Below are positions 1-9,958 of a DNA stretch of 64,000 nucleotides, in pieces (position 1 is the stretch's first letter; each line of letters begins with the position of its first letter). Where the stretch lies: contig RCAB01000050.1 of assembly GCA_003640385.1 (NCBI GenBank), positions 62,001 to 126,000 on the forward strand. Reading direction: 5' to 3'. The stretch is from Setaria digitata. Lineage: Eukaryota; Nematoda; Chromadorea; Rhabditida; Setariidae. Under the pieces are notes generated by a model. It had not been told where the DNA came from. It did not search any database and saw nothing but the letters and a program-made list of their open reading frames with translations. The position numbers and the translations under genes were made by a program.

Positions 1-1887
1 AAAAAAAAAAAAAAACTAAAATAAGGACCAATTTGAAAAGTATGTGAAATCAGACATTGGTTAAAGCAACCGAAATTAATCATAGGACAAATAATTCACC
101 ATTCAATTAGAACTACTTATTCAGTCTTGAACGATCGAAAAATTTCTAATTAACAAAAATCGAAATTGTCGAATATAATATTTACTTTAAACAAGTTGCA
201 ATTTGGAGCGCATTCAAAGATTAAACAGAATTTTAGAGATGAATCCGTTCAAAATGTCGCATTCCTGGGGTCAGCATATTTCTGCATCCTTGATTTATTA
301 AAAGCACGAATTTTACTGCTATAAAATTAAATAATACAAACACTGACTCAAAAATTTCCACTATCTCATACAAAAACTCAAAATTTAATATCATGTATTA
401 TGTACTTTAGTAAACGCTAAAATGAAGCATGGAAAATTTTAAATCTTAATATAAACGATTCTTTTTAACGCGCTTTTCTCCTCACTTTCTAAATGCAACA
501 ACGTAAATATCACGTAAAACACTTGAAAAATACGATAATCCCAATCTTAATTCTAACTTTTTGACTTTCAGAGAATCAACCACATATCGCAGAACTTATC
601 GAAGGATAAGCGATAACCGTTATAACATATTAGCAGAAATTTGCGACCAAAATTAACGTGGCCGACGGTTTATTACGGTGACTCATTGCAACACTATGAA
701 GAGAATTTGCAAGGAACTATTTCGGTGGGAGTTGAGGTGCGGGAGGGAAGGAGGGTTCGAGAGTGAGTTAGTTGATTTGATCGATTTTTATCGAGATTTA
801 AAAGTTGTTCATATCTAGAGGACGTAGTTTGAGCGCTAGGAACTAAAGGAATTAAGAAATTGTAGGGAGGCAAAATGTAATCAACACATTATTGATTTCT
901 AACTTCTTCGGTAATTAATAATTATTAACAGCGAAGAACTTATTAAGTTTCTGATGAATATGTTGCGACTTCGGCCATATCGCAAATTATTTGATCATTT
1001 GCAAGCTTGATAGCATTAATTAACAATTTACAATTATTTAGTTCATTAGTTGCTTTTGTCAAAAATGTATTTCATATTTTCGCTGACTTCTCTTTTCTTT
1101 TTTTTTCCATTATTTCTCTTAATTTAATGCTTCTATTTTAAATTGCATAATGAGCGGATAATTTTCATATTTTTACATACGCAATAATTCTGGATGAAAC
1201 TTCTGCGGCAATCTAAATTAGAAAAATAGGCACAAAATATGGCAATAATATTAAAGCAAATTCAGCGTGGTTAGCACAAAAAGAATTATAAAATTTGTCT
1301 TAGACCTATCCAGTTATCAATTTCTAATTATATTCATATTCGAATATTTAGGAATAGAAAGACTTTGATAGTGCAATCTACATTTATCAATTAAATCATA
1401 GTCTTTTTTTCTTTTTCTTTTTAATTCACCTATGTGCATGTAATGAGTAGCTAGTTAACTCTGCAATTTTATCACGATTGCAGGTTTCTTATAATAATTT
1501 CAGGCATTAATTTAAGATATGAAAAGTTATGTGAAGTCACATTCAAAGTTTCACTCAAAATCTGAAATACAAATTTCGAATAATTTTTTTTTTTTTTTTT
1601 TCATAGTGAAACTTTAAAAAAAAAAAACTTTCACTTACATGAGCAAAGTCTTTTAATAAGAAGAAAAGAGTAGTAATTCAAATTAAATGGTAGCAAAACT
1701 TGCTTATTTGTTCTCTGCAAATGATATGATAGCTTCTAAGCGATGATAAGTAATGAATTTATAAGTAAAAGCAGTGGGTGATAAGTTGCAACAAGTAATA
1801 AGTCCTAAATAAATTAGAATACACAAGTGATGTGGTTCGCAAAATTTAACAAGGTAGCTGATAAATGAAAAACCACTTGTGACTTCA
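1..1887. other. intergenic, no gene recognised
   Basis: AT-rich DNA downstream of the minus-strand TTL gene. The only departure is a GC-richer patch at about 660-780 holding a 41-codon ORF that starts near 697. It has no recognisable domain, and I do not call it a gene. The rest is poly-A/T runs. Confidence 0.5.
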
Positions 1888-3202
1888 TTAGTTGATACAG
1901 CTTCGTTCTTCATCCGGAAAAACGGTTTCCATGTTCAGTATTCCGGCATTAAAAAATTTTTTTACGGAACTTGAACGCGTGACATAATTATCCGGAATAC
2001 CGAGTACAACTTTTCGTTGACAAGGCTGGAAAAGTTGTTTTGTCATATAATCTTTTTTTTTTTTCGACTTTTAAAATATCAATATTTCATATCACAAGTC
2101 AGTATGTTTACTTAAACTTCAGCATTCCCGAAAACTAATCTCAATCAAAACTTCCAATAAAATTAGTGGCAGATACAAATAGCATATTCATGATACAGTG
2201 TTACTGTGCTCTAATCATATCAGGAAATTTATAAGATAGATGGTATTTTCAAACTATTTATTGAGAGTTTAGCCTAATTAGGAAGAAGAAAAGGATCGTA
2301 ATTTTATTTAATTGGGAAACGGTAATGGTTTAAATGCTAATGAATAATTACATGTGTTAATGATGAGATCCTTCTTAATTTTACCGTCACAGTTGTAACA
2401 AATGATTATTTAGCATACCCAATTCCATCGTCATAATCATGATAAATTTTGATCTAAGTACTGGTAAATGTTTAGTATTATTAATTGTTCAACCAACCTT
2501 AATGCCATCATTACAATCATGATAGATTTTCAGTACAACTTTCATCCCAAATAACGAACCAATACCGCCACTTAACTCATATGTACCATCAGCGCCTGTT
2601 TTCATTGCTGCTATTTGATCATCCGTACCTAACACGATGAAAACAAAAAAGAATTTACATTGTATGTAAAAATTTCTAATTCAGGTTATAAGTAATTTAT
2701 GTGCATTGTAAATTGAAAATAAGTTTTAAATCAAGATTTAGTATTTACATTATAATCAAAACTAAGGCACAATCGTTATTTTCTGTTATGCAAATCGATT
2801 AAAGAAATTTCAGACTAATTTATTCTAACTAGTAAAATGTGCTATTTAATTTAAGATTGCATTAATTTAATTTTAAAACTAATGACAATAACTAGCTAAT
2901 TTTATTTTTATTCTACAACTTGAAGCTAATTTAAACTAGTAAAATATGTTATTTAATTTTAGATTGAACTAATTTAAGTCTACAGTTATAAGTAATCACG
3001 TTCCATTAATGATACATATATTAATTAGCTAACCGATTTTATTTTTGTTCCACAGTTTCACTTGTGTGTTTGACAAATTTTGATTGCCACAGATAAGTTG
3101 ACCTCGAACACCAACAAATTGCTGCCGGAAGGCCAATACTGTTGTTGTTTGTAAATGAAATATGGTGAAGAATAGAAAGAAAAAAATGATTGAACTGTAC
3201 AT
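1888..3202 (-). CDS. transthyretin-like (TTL/TTR family) secreted protein
   Basis: Three exons on the minus strand: 3202-3034, 2628-2498 and 2025-1888, joining in frame to about 145 residues. Residues 1-24 form a hydrophobic signal peptide ending near VLA. The nematode transthyretin-like core follows: GVRGQLICGN and VKLWNK in exon 1, DGTYELSG and LKIYHDCNDGIK in exon 2, PCQRK, IPDNYVT and the LNMETVFPDEERSCIN tail in exon 3. The cysteine pattern fits the family, which is largely nematode-specific, secreted and generally of unknown biochemical function (one C. elegans member, TTR-52, bridges phosphatidylserine on dying cells). The start is supported by a TTTTACAG acceptor only 6 nt upstream, a likely spliced-leader site. 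Both introns carry decayed partial copies of neighbouring exon ends. A pseudogene copy lies at 7.0-8.3 kb. Confidence 0.9.
2405..2460 (-). pseudogene. decayed tandem copy of the 3' end of TTL exon 2
   Basis: Inside TTL intron 2 the minus strand repeats the end of exon 2. It encodes IYHDYDDGI where the real exon has IYHDCNDGI, and it is followed by a GT (GTATGC) and then a stop in frame. The offset from the real exon end is about 75 nt. It looks like a short tandem duplication left to decay. Confidence 0.6.
2815..3060. repeat. diverged tandem duplication, about 118 nt, in TTL intron 1
   Basis: Two adjacent stretches share a motif order: ACTAGTAAAAT, then TATTTAATTT-AGATTG, then TAGCTAA--TTTTATTTTT. 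The second reaches the donor end of exon 1. The first (about 2815-2930) is a decayed copy that includes the exon-end sequence. Confidence 0.45.
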
Positions 3203-3216
3203 TTCTTTCTGTAAAA
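3203..3216 (-). promoter_or_regulatory. probable spliced-leader acceptor of the TTL gene
   Basis: The minus strand reads TTTTACAG with the cut after 3209, then six bases, then the start codon at 3202. A strong acceptor with no upstream coding exon is the usual nematode trans-splice configuration. Confidence 0.6.
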
Positions 3217-5060
3217 TTATTCACATTGTTTATTTTCTTTTCCGAAAAAAAAAAAACGGTCTTAAATAAATCGTAATTATGTTCTGGGAGATTGTTTTCA
3301 ATTTAATTTTTATTTTGAAATATATGAAAAAAAAAAAGAATTGATTTTTTTTTTTTTATGGCAGTTAAAAAAATTATGATAAAAGCATTTGCAACCATAA
3401 AGAGACTGTTATTTGTCAAAGGCTTTTGTTAATCAGCACGACTAATTAATGAGTTAACGGGTTAGTTGGAAAAGATGGGGAATGGGATAAAAACAGTAAT
3501 AATAGAAGAGATCCTTTGATGATGATAAAATCAATCATGAGTTAAAAGCTTTTTTTTTTCTTCTAATTTTGTTATTATTTGATTAAATTATTTCTTTCAA
3601 AAGAATTTTTGCTGAAGATCATTTCACTTCAAATTTTGCTAAGAAAGAAGAATTGATGGTAATTCTTCGGTTTTTTTTTTTTTTCTTTATACATAACGAA
3701 ATGAGAATTTAAATTATGTTCAAATTAAAAACAAGCAAACGGGCAAACAACAACAATGATCAGATTTTATTAAAATTAAAAAGCAAAAACAAAACAAAAC
3801 AACTTTGCAAATTGAATATTTTTGATATCAAAGAAACAAAAAAGTAAGCGTTGCTGTGAAATTAAAAAGTAATAGTAAATGGAGAATTACATATGGCAGG
3901 TAAGTATATGATCACATTTTATATCAAAATTTTGAATAGTTTTTTTTTTGCTAACGCCCAAGATGAGTCATATTGTACATTTGTTTACTCTTGAACTGGT
4001 TTTTTTTTTTTTAAATTTTATTTAAAACTAGCATGTCAAAATGGTGGTATGGAATGATCAGGTATTGCATGAGAAGAAAACTTTTTCTTTTAACCAATCA
4101 AATATTACAGTCAATTTTGGATAAGCCTATTTTATTCGTGAAAATGCAAATGTGGGATGAATATTGCACGAAAAAAAAAATTTAAATTAAGAATTTAAAC
4201 ATTCTTTCTTTTTTTTGCAGAAAGCTTTTGCAAAAATTTGAGGAAAGGGAAAAATGCGTTGCTAAGTAATCAATTAAAGTGAAATCTTTGTTGAGAAATA
4301 AAAAAAAAAAGAAGTGAAATTTTCAGATACTGAGGTATAAAGTCTCCAGTAAGATATTCCTCATAAAAGCATATGCGTCTGAAATAGAATTTTAGCAAAT
4401 AAATTGAATTCATATTCACTAAAAGCTCATTTCAACGGTTGTTTAAACAAAAAAAAAAAACTGAGTTCAGTATTAATAAAAATGATATTATCGGCATTTA
4501 AGTTGATTAACAAGTGATCCTGAATTTCCAAACAATATCAGACGTATTGACAAGCGATCCTGAATTTTCAAACAATATCAGACGTATTGACAAGCGATCC
4601 TGAATTTTCAAACAATATCAGACTTGTTTATTTTATTGTTTTCATAATTAGACTGATCTATCATATGATAGGATGTGAAAATGTTAACTTTCTTTTTAGT
4701 TTTCGATGTTTTGCAGTTCTGGCAACTTTTCATTTTCAAATGATGTACGAAATATTTAAAAATTAATTAATTAATTAACATATTTATATGTAACGAAAAT
4801 AAATGTACAGAAAGAATTGCTTCTTAATCCATTAAAATTTTGCCATGCGCTTTTTTCTGGCATTTTCGAACTTACTACACGCAGCATGTGATATTACTCA
4901 ACATTTTAAATAAATATAAAAGAAAAAGATATATACAATCATCTTTTTAGATCGCTGGTGATAAAATTGTTCAAATTTGAAAAAAATTTTCTTATCAAAT
5001 AGATTATCAGCAATTCTGATGAGTGCTAATGTCAATAATGCAAACTGCAATTCTTCTGTA
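3217..5060. other. intergenic upstream of TTL; low complexity
   Basis: No gene seen. It contains many A/T runs and a 40-bp tandem repeat at 4511-4623. Its right end (about 4930-5060) aligns with 9.75-9.89 kb, so it is part of the duplicated segment. Confidence 0.5.
4511..4623. repeat. 40-bp tandem repeat, 2.8 copies
   Basis: Copies start at 4511, 4551 and 4591 with the core CAAGCGATCCTGAATTTTCA. Only two substitutions separate copy 1 from copies 2 and 3, so the array is young. Confidence 0.9.
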
Positions 5061-5165
5061 TCAGTGTTGTTCTAAAAACACCGGTTGTCATAAATCAATC
5101 GATCGATATTTCACCGATCACTTGCATGCAATCAGCTGCTTATCAGGCCACAGCAAATGCTGATA
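5060..5165 (-). pseudogene. decayed fragment of the tub-1 last exon and 3' flank
   Basis: The minus strand matches the end of tub-1 at 9.89-10.05 kb. Shared pieces are TTATCAGCATT, TTGCATGC, a diverged GAATGATC around the tub-1 stop, GAAATATCGAT and GATTGATTTAT. There are indels and the frame is broken. With the TTL gene on one side and a TTL pseudogene beside the intact tub-1, this marks the far end of a tandem duplication. Confidence 0.75.
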
Positions 5166-5216
5166 ACGGATCGATCAACTTGAGTAGATCAAGAATTGAC
5201 CATTAAGTTAGATGAA

Positions 5217-6702
5217 ATGGAGGGAAGAAGCAGTATAAAAGGGAGCTTCTTGCGCGACAGTTCGCTTCATTTCGTCGACTGCGAGGTAGAGGCACTATCT
5301 TCTGGTGGGGTTGCGGTTGGTGCTACATGGTACAGTGGGTGTGGTGATGCTTTGGATTCAAGTTCCACAGGGGTATTTCTAACGGTTAGTCTTACTCTGT
5401 GCTCACTCAGTAAGTAAGCGTTGCTATTTTCCAAACAAAAATTTTGCTCCTAAAGAACTGTTGAATATCACAAGATTGGTAGAGATGAGAATTATACTAA
5501 TTGGCTAGCATGAAGTGGCAAATGCTTGAATTTCAAAAATTCCAAATAAACATTACAGATGTAGCGAAAGTTTGCTGTTAGTGTGAGAAAGCAAGAATTG
5601 CAACACAGTGATGATAATCATCAGTGAAAAGTGATTGAAATTTCCACAAAAGCAATGCAACATTGAAGAAGAGGAAATGGAATATGCAAAAATGCTGGGA
5701 AATAGTCAAAGATTACCAAAACCTTAGAAATGAGGCAGAACAGAAGTAGCAACAATGATGATTCTTAAGTTGTAACACAGGCAAGTCAAGAATGGCTATT
5801 AAATGATTTGAATGAAAAAAAAAAAAAAGAAGAAATTGCAAGAGCAATGAATAAAAAATTTGCCACAATAAATTCAAGAAACTGTTTGGAGAATTTAACA
5901 AGTTACTGTCAAATTTTTCTAACTAACACTGCTACTATTTAATGGTAATTTAAAACTCTGAACAGAGAGTTCTAGGCTAACTTTCAAGTAATGCTACACA
6001 ATCGGGATCTGCTTAGTGTATTACTTATCTATTCTTTTGTTAAAGAAAAGATTTTCTAGGCAATTAAGTGATCAAATTATTGTATCTGGAAGCTGTACTG
6101 TAATGCGAAAAGCATGCTGACCCAAAAATTTAGAAATCTTTTGAAAAATTTAACAAAAAATTAGCAAAGCAAATTTTCGTGAAAGATAACGTATTTCAGT
6201 CTGTCGGTAAAAATGAGATAGCAACTGAGAAGCGAATAATAAAAGTAGCGTGCCACTATATTTGTTAATTAAGACTTGTTTCATGAAGAAAATGTCAACT
6301 TAAACTAAATTAATTGTTAAAATGCAATCAGTGAACTTGCTACTGTGCTTTTATGTAGAGGGCTATTGTCAAAATTTCTCAAGAATAACAAATTTTTGAA
6401 AAAAAAAAAGAAAAAATGGACTGTAAATTGGTATTAGAATTTCAAAGTAAGACTAAGCATAACATATTGGCATGAAGGATGAATTAGCTAGACAAATCTT
6501 AAAATTATCTTTAAAATCGATCAGCTTTTTGATTGGATTCTGATGCCTTGATGTACTTTTTAAAATACAGTACATTCAAAAGTATTTCATTAACATCTAA
6601 ATTCAGTGATTTTTTAAATTCATTTGTGTTACAGGTGGCGGTAGCAATTGTTCGGGACGAAGATTTTCTATTTTAATTGGAATAATGGGAGAAGAGAAAT
6701 AG
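5217..6702 (+). CDS. possible small two-exon gene, unrecognised
   Basis: An open frame from ATG 5217 runs to a consensus donor (GTAAGT at 5410). Spliced to the acceptor TTACAG at 6634, it continues in frame to a stop at 6702. The model has exons 5217-5409 and 6635-6702, 86 residues, serine and glycine rich, with no domain I recognise. Support is limited to the frame match across two good splice sites and unusually high GC in exon 1. Against it, the ATG lies before a TATA-like motif, which would make the island an untranslated first exon of something else. It begins where the duplicated segment ends, so the exon may be new sequence created at the junction. Confidence 0.25.
5234..5241 (+). promoter_or_regulatory. 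TATA-box-like element (TATAAAAG)
   Basis: TATAAAAGG sits just downstream of two GATA-factor-like sites (CTTATCAG near 5139, CTGATAAC near 5159) and at the left edge of a GC-rich island (5240-5390). This combination resembles an intestinal promoter, but no transcript is proven. Confidence 0.35.
5420..6630. other. AT-rich, no independent gene seen
   Basis: This is either the intron of the putative 5.2-6.7 kb gene or intergenic DNA. It is somewhat less simple than its flanks, but no ORF, RNA gene or repeat stands out. Confidence 0.4.
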
Positions 6703-7020
6703 TTTTATAAAGTTGCATCCAAATCTTCATTCAATCAAAATCCAAAAAATTTGAACTTCTAGATTGAGTTCTTTTTTTTTCGTTTTTTTGTCAATAAAAT
6801 TCTGGAGAAAAACGGTCGCTTAAGAAAAAAAAAGCAGCAACCCGTAATTAATCGATTCATAATTCATAATGACGTTTGTATTTTGCTTTCTGTCATGTAA
6901 ATGATTAGTTCAGGCATAAATAATCGTAAATGATAATTTGTAATTCCAACTATTCGACTACTGGTACAAATTATCTAATAGATAGTCATTTATGGTTATC
7001 CAACAGATATAGCTTCACTC

Positions 7021-8275
7021 TTAAGCTAGGAACCTGTGTTCCATGTTCAGGAATTCAGCGTAAAACCTGAAACCTGAAATGATATCACATATATGCGGAA
7101 TATCGATTACAAATTTTCCCTTGTGAAGGATTGAAAATTTGCTCATTTTTTTTTTTCTTTTGTCTTTATAGAATATTAATCAGCATTCTTGAGCCCTATC
7201 CTCAGACAATTTTTGTGACAAGACAATGGTGCAATTACAATGTAGCAGTAATCTGATATAATATGATCATGTTATCGTGACAGTATGATCACTGATGTCA
7301 CTTGGAAAAGGAAAATGGTATTTACAGCTGATTTGTTAAAAAAAAAAATTTCACTTAATCAGTGAATAAAAAAAATTGACATGACGGTATTGATTACGAA
7401 ATATAATATCAATTTCATTGTTAATAAATAATCATTTATCAAGTTATATTAGAAATTCATATAATGCTATCAAAGCAGATTTGATGATTGGTAGTAGATT
7501 TGATGACTGATAAATTATAATTTACCAATCATTAAATCTACTTTAATACCATCACTAAAATAATAATAAACTTTCTTTTCTGTTTAGAACCAAATAATTA
7601 ACAAATGCTACCTGTTACTAGCTTATAAATCCGATTAGCTCTGTTTTCATCGTTACTTATTGGTTATTGGTACCTGAGAGAATAAAAACAAAATTTTATC
7701 ATTTATATCAATACTGATTAATAATGAGTGCATTGTTTCGTAACTAAATGTACACTGTAATTAATTAAACCGACAGTTTTAGTTTGATACCGTAATTAAC
7801 TGACATATATATTTACTGTAAATTGAAAATGATTGTTGATTGTAATGAGTTTATATAAATTTTGCTAAAGATGCCAACTGTATATCGTAATTAGTTAATA
7901 CATTATAAATTATATAAAAATATAAATATATTTTTATATATAAGTTTCAAAACTTTTAATTACTTATAAAGTTGAACAGATGGAATAAAATTGGAAAAAT
8001 TAGTGTGAAATTACTACGATCAAAAATGATTTTAAGCTAATTTATTTTAACTAATAAAATATTTAATTAATTGAAACTTGGCACAACTTTTTGTCGTACT
8101 AAATAACGGATTGTTTACCAACCAATTTATTAACTGTCTTCCACAACCTTGGTTGATTTTTGATAAATTCCGATTCTTACAATTTTTCAACTTTGAGTAC
8201 TGGTAAACTGTTTCCACATGACAATGATCAATGTTTGCGAATGGAACAAAGGTAAATATAATTACATTTTTTTCC
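7021..8275 (-). pseudogene. TTL pseudogene (second copy)
   Basis: All three TTL exons can be traced in order on the minus strand but are broken. The exon 3 remnant at 7129-7021 keeps IDIP and the LNME motif, then a premature end. The exon 2 remnant at 7673-7541 keeps the acceptor CAGGTAC, ATGAAAAC and GTGATGGTATTAA, with stops. The exon 1 remnant at about 8190-8105 keeps the sequence around GTGGAA...GGTTGG. Exon order and spacing match the intact gene at 1.9-3.2 kb. No continuous frame exists, so it cannot make a TTL protein. Confidence 0.8.
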
Positions 8276-8279
8276 AAAA

Positions 8280-9569
8280 TTAATTGAAATTAAAACTAAA
8301 AATCTGATTGCCTTTTTCAAAAATTCATCATTTTAATGACGGGACAAGGGATTTCATTTCGGTGAAGTGATATTTTCATTTCATAGTAGAAAAGTTTTTG
8401 GAATTATAGCAGTTTCTGAAACTCTGATAAAAATATTTAAAATCACAGGAAGAAAATATTTCATTATTTATTTCAACGCTTCATCAGCATAATTTACTGA
8501 TTGGCCGGATTAATTTATTAATTACAATGATTAGAACTAACAGAAAAAAAAATCGGAGATAGTAAGACGCTGATAATGAGATCTATTGCGAAGGAAAAAT
8601 TTATCATTAGCTTATCAAATTGTAAATTGATTTTTGTTTTAATTATCAACAGCACAGCTCTTTTTCTTTTACATATTAATCTCAATTTTCTAGCGAAATC
8701 GTTAATTTGATCATTTCAGCGCAGTTAAACGGTCAAATTTCATTAAACTGTTAGATATAATTTTTCAATATGAAAGAAAAAGTTGGAAAGTCAAAAGTCA
8801 AGAGGTGAAAAAGGTGGGAATTCAAGGATAATTTCTTTACACACTTTTCATAAAAAATTTTAAATGAATAATTTATTTGTTAGCATACCAAAATGAATCA
8901 TTTATATTTGCTTTCTCTTAAAAGATTTTTTTTTTTTTTTTTTTTTAAAGGAATATGATGTTATGAAATGAAATAAATTTATTGCTATTTCACATAATTT
9001 TTGTTTGGGCACTAAAATGTTCAGTTCAGTTATTGAATTACTTAATTTTATGAAAATATGAAATACTAGCAAAAAAAAAAACAAAAAATTTTTTCTTTTG
9101 GGAATAAAATTTTTTTGAAAAATGAAAAAAAAAAATTCCCATACCATAGCATAGTGCTCGAGGCAAAAAAGAAAATGGAGCATACTGCTAAGTAATAAGA
9201 AACTATTGCTAATATTTGATATAATAAAATTTAAAAAATAAAATAATTCATATTTTAATTTACAACAATACATTTTAAAGCAACTCGAATGCAACGTTTG
9301 CTTTGAAAATTCTTAGTTGGAAAAAAAAAAGAAAGTAAAATCAAAAAAATAGAAAAAAAAATGGATGTACGCATTAATTTATGTAGTATAATTATCATTC
9401 AGTAAATGCTGGCTAATTAATTGTTCCTGGAATTTAAAACAATTATCAAACCCAATTATCTCTCTGTTTTATTCAGTATTATCAGTGTAATTGGTTGTAG
9501 GAAGCTACAATGTTTTTTTTTCTGATTTAAAATTTTTACACCGCGTTTAATTTGCATTCAGATGTACCG

Positions 9570-9600
<31 letters not shown>

Positions 9601-9920
9601 ATAAAGTACTCAATTAGCAATTTCTATTAGTTCTATGGATTTTTTTTTTTTCTTTTGATATATAAAATTTTTGCATTTTTTAATTTTATTCTGGCATCGG
9701 TTTATATTTGTAATAATCCTTCGTTACTTTTCATAACTGTTTTAGATCTAGTGAACAATTAAATTGTCTGAATTGTTCAAAATTAAGAAAATTTCGTTAT
9801 CAAATAATTAAATTATCTATCAATGATTCGGATGACAATTAATGTTAGTTACATTTGTAAAACGAGAATCAAACTGGAATTTTTATGCATCAATGATGTT
9901 ACAAAAATACTGATTATTAT
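8280..9920. other. intergenic between TTL pseudogene and tub-1
   Basis: Low-complexity DNA with several long A or T runs. A 130-codon minus ORF at 8902-9294 is built from poly-Phe/Lys runs and is not a convincing gene. The right part aligns with about 4.93-5.06 kb. Confidence 0.5.
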
Positions 9921-9921
9921 A

Positions 9922-9945
9922 AATCAATCAATCAATCAATCAATC
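9922..9945. repeat. AATC microsatellite in the tub-1 3' UTR
   Basis: About six AATC units just beyond the tub-1 stop. The homologous site at 5.1 kb has only two, so the run expanded after the duplication or contracted in the other copy. Confidence 0.85.
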
Positions 9946-9958
9946 GATATTTCATTGA

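Noticed and set aside
698..820. Short GC-richer ORF before 0.9 kb
   Set aside because: It has 41 codons, no domain and no splice partner; more likely promoter or spacer DNA.
4511..4623. CRISPR-like array
   Set aside because: Units are head-to-tail with no unique spacers, and the genome is eukaryotic; it is a simple tandem repeat.
7021..8275. A second functional TTL gene
   Set aside because: Exon remnants are present but have stops and frameshifts in all three exons.
8902..9294. 130-codon minus-strand ORF
   Set aside because: It consists largely of Phe and Lys runs from T/A tracts and has no splice context or domain. It overlaps the duplicated spacer.
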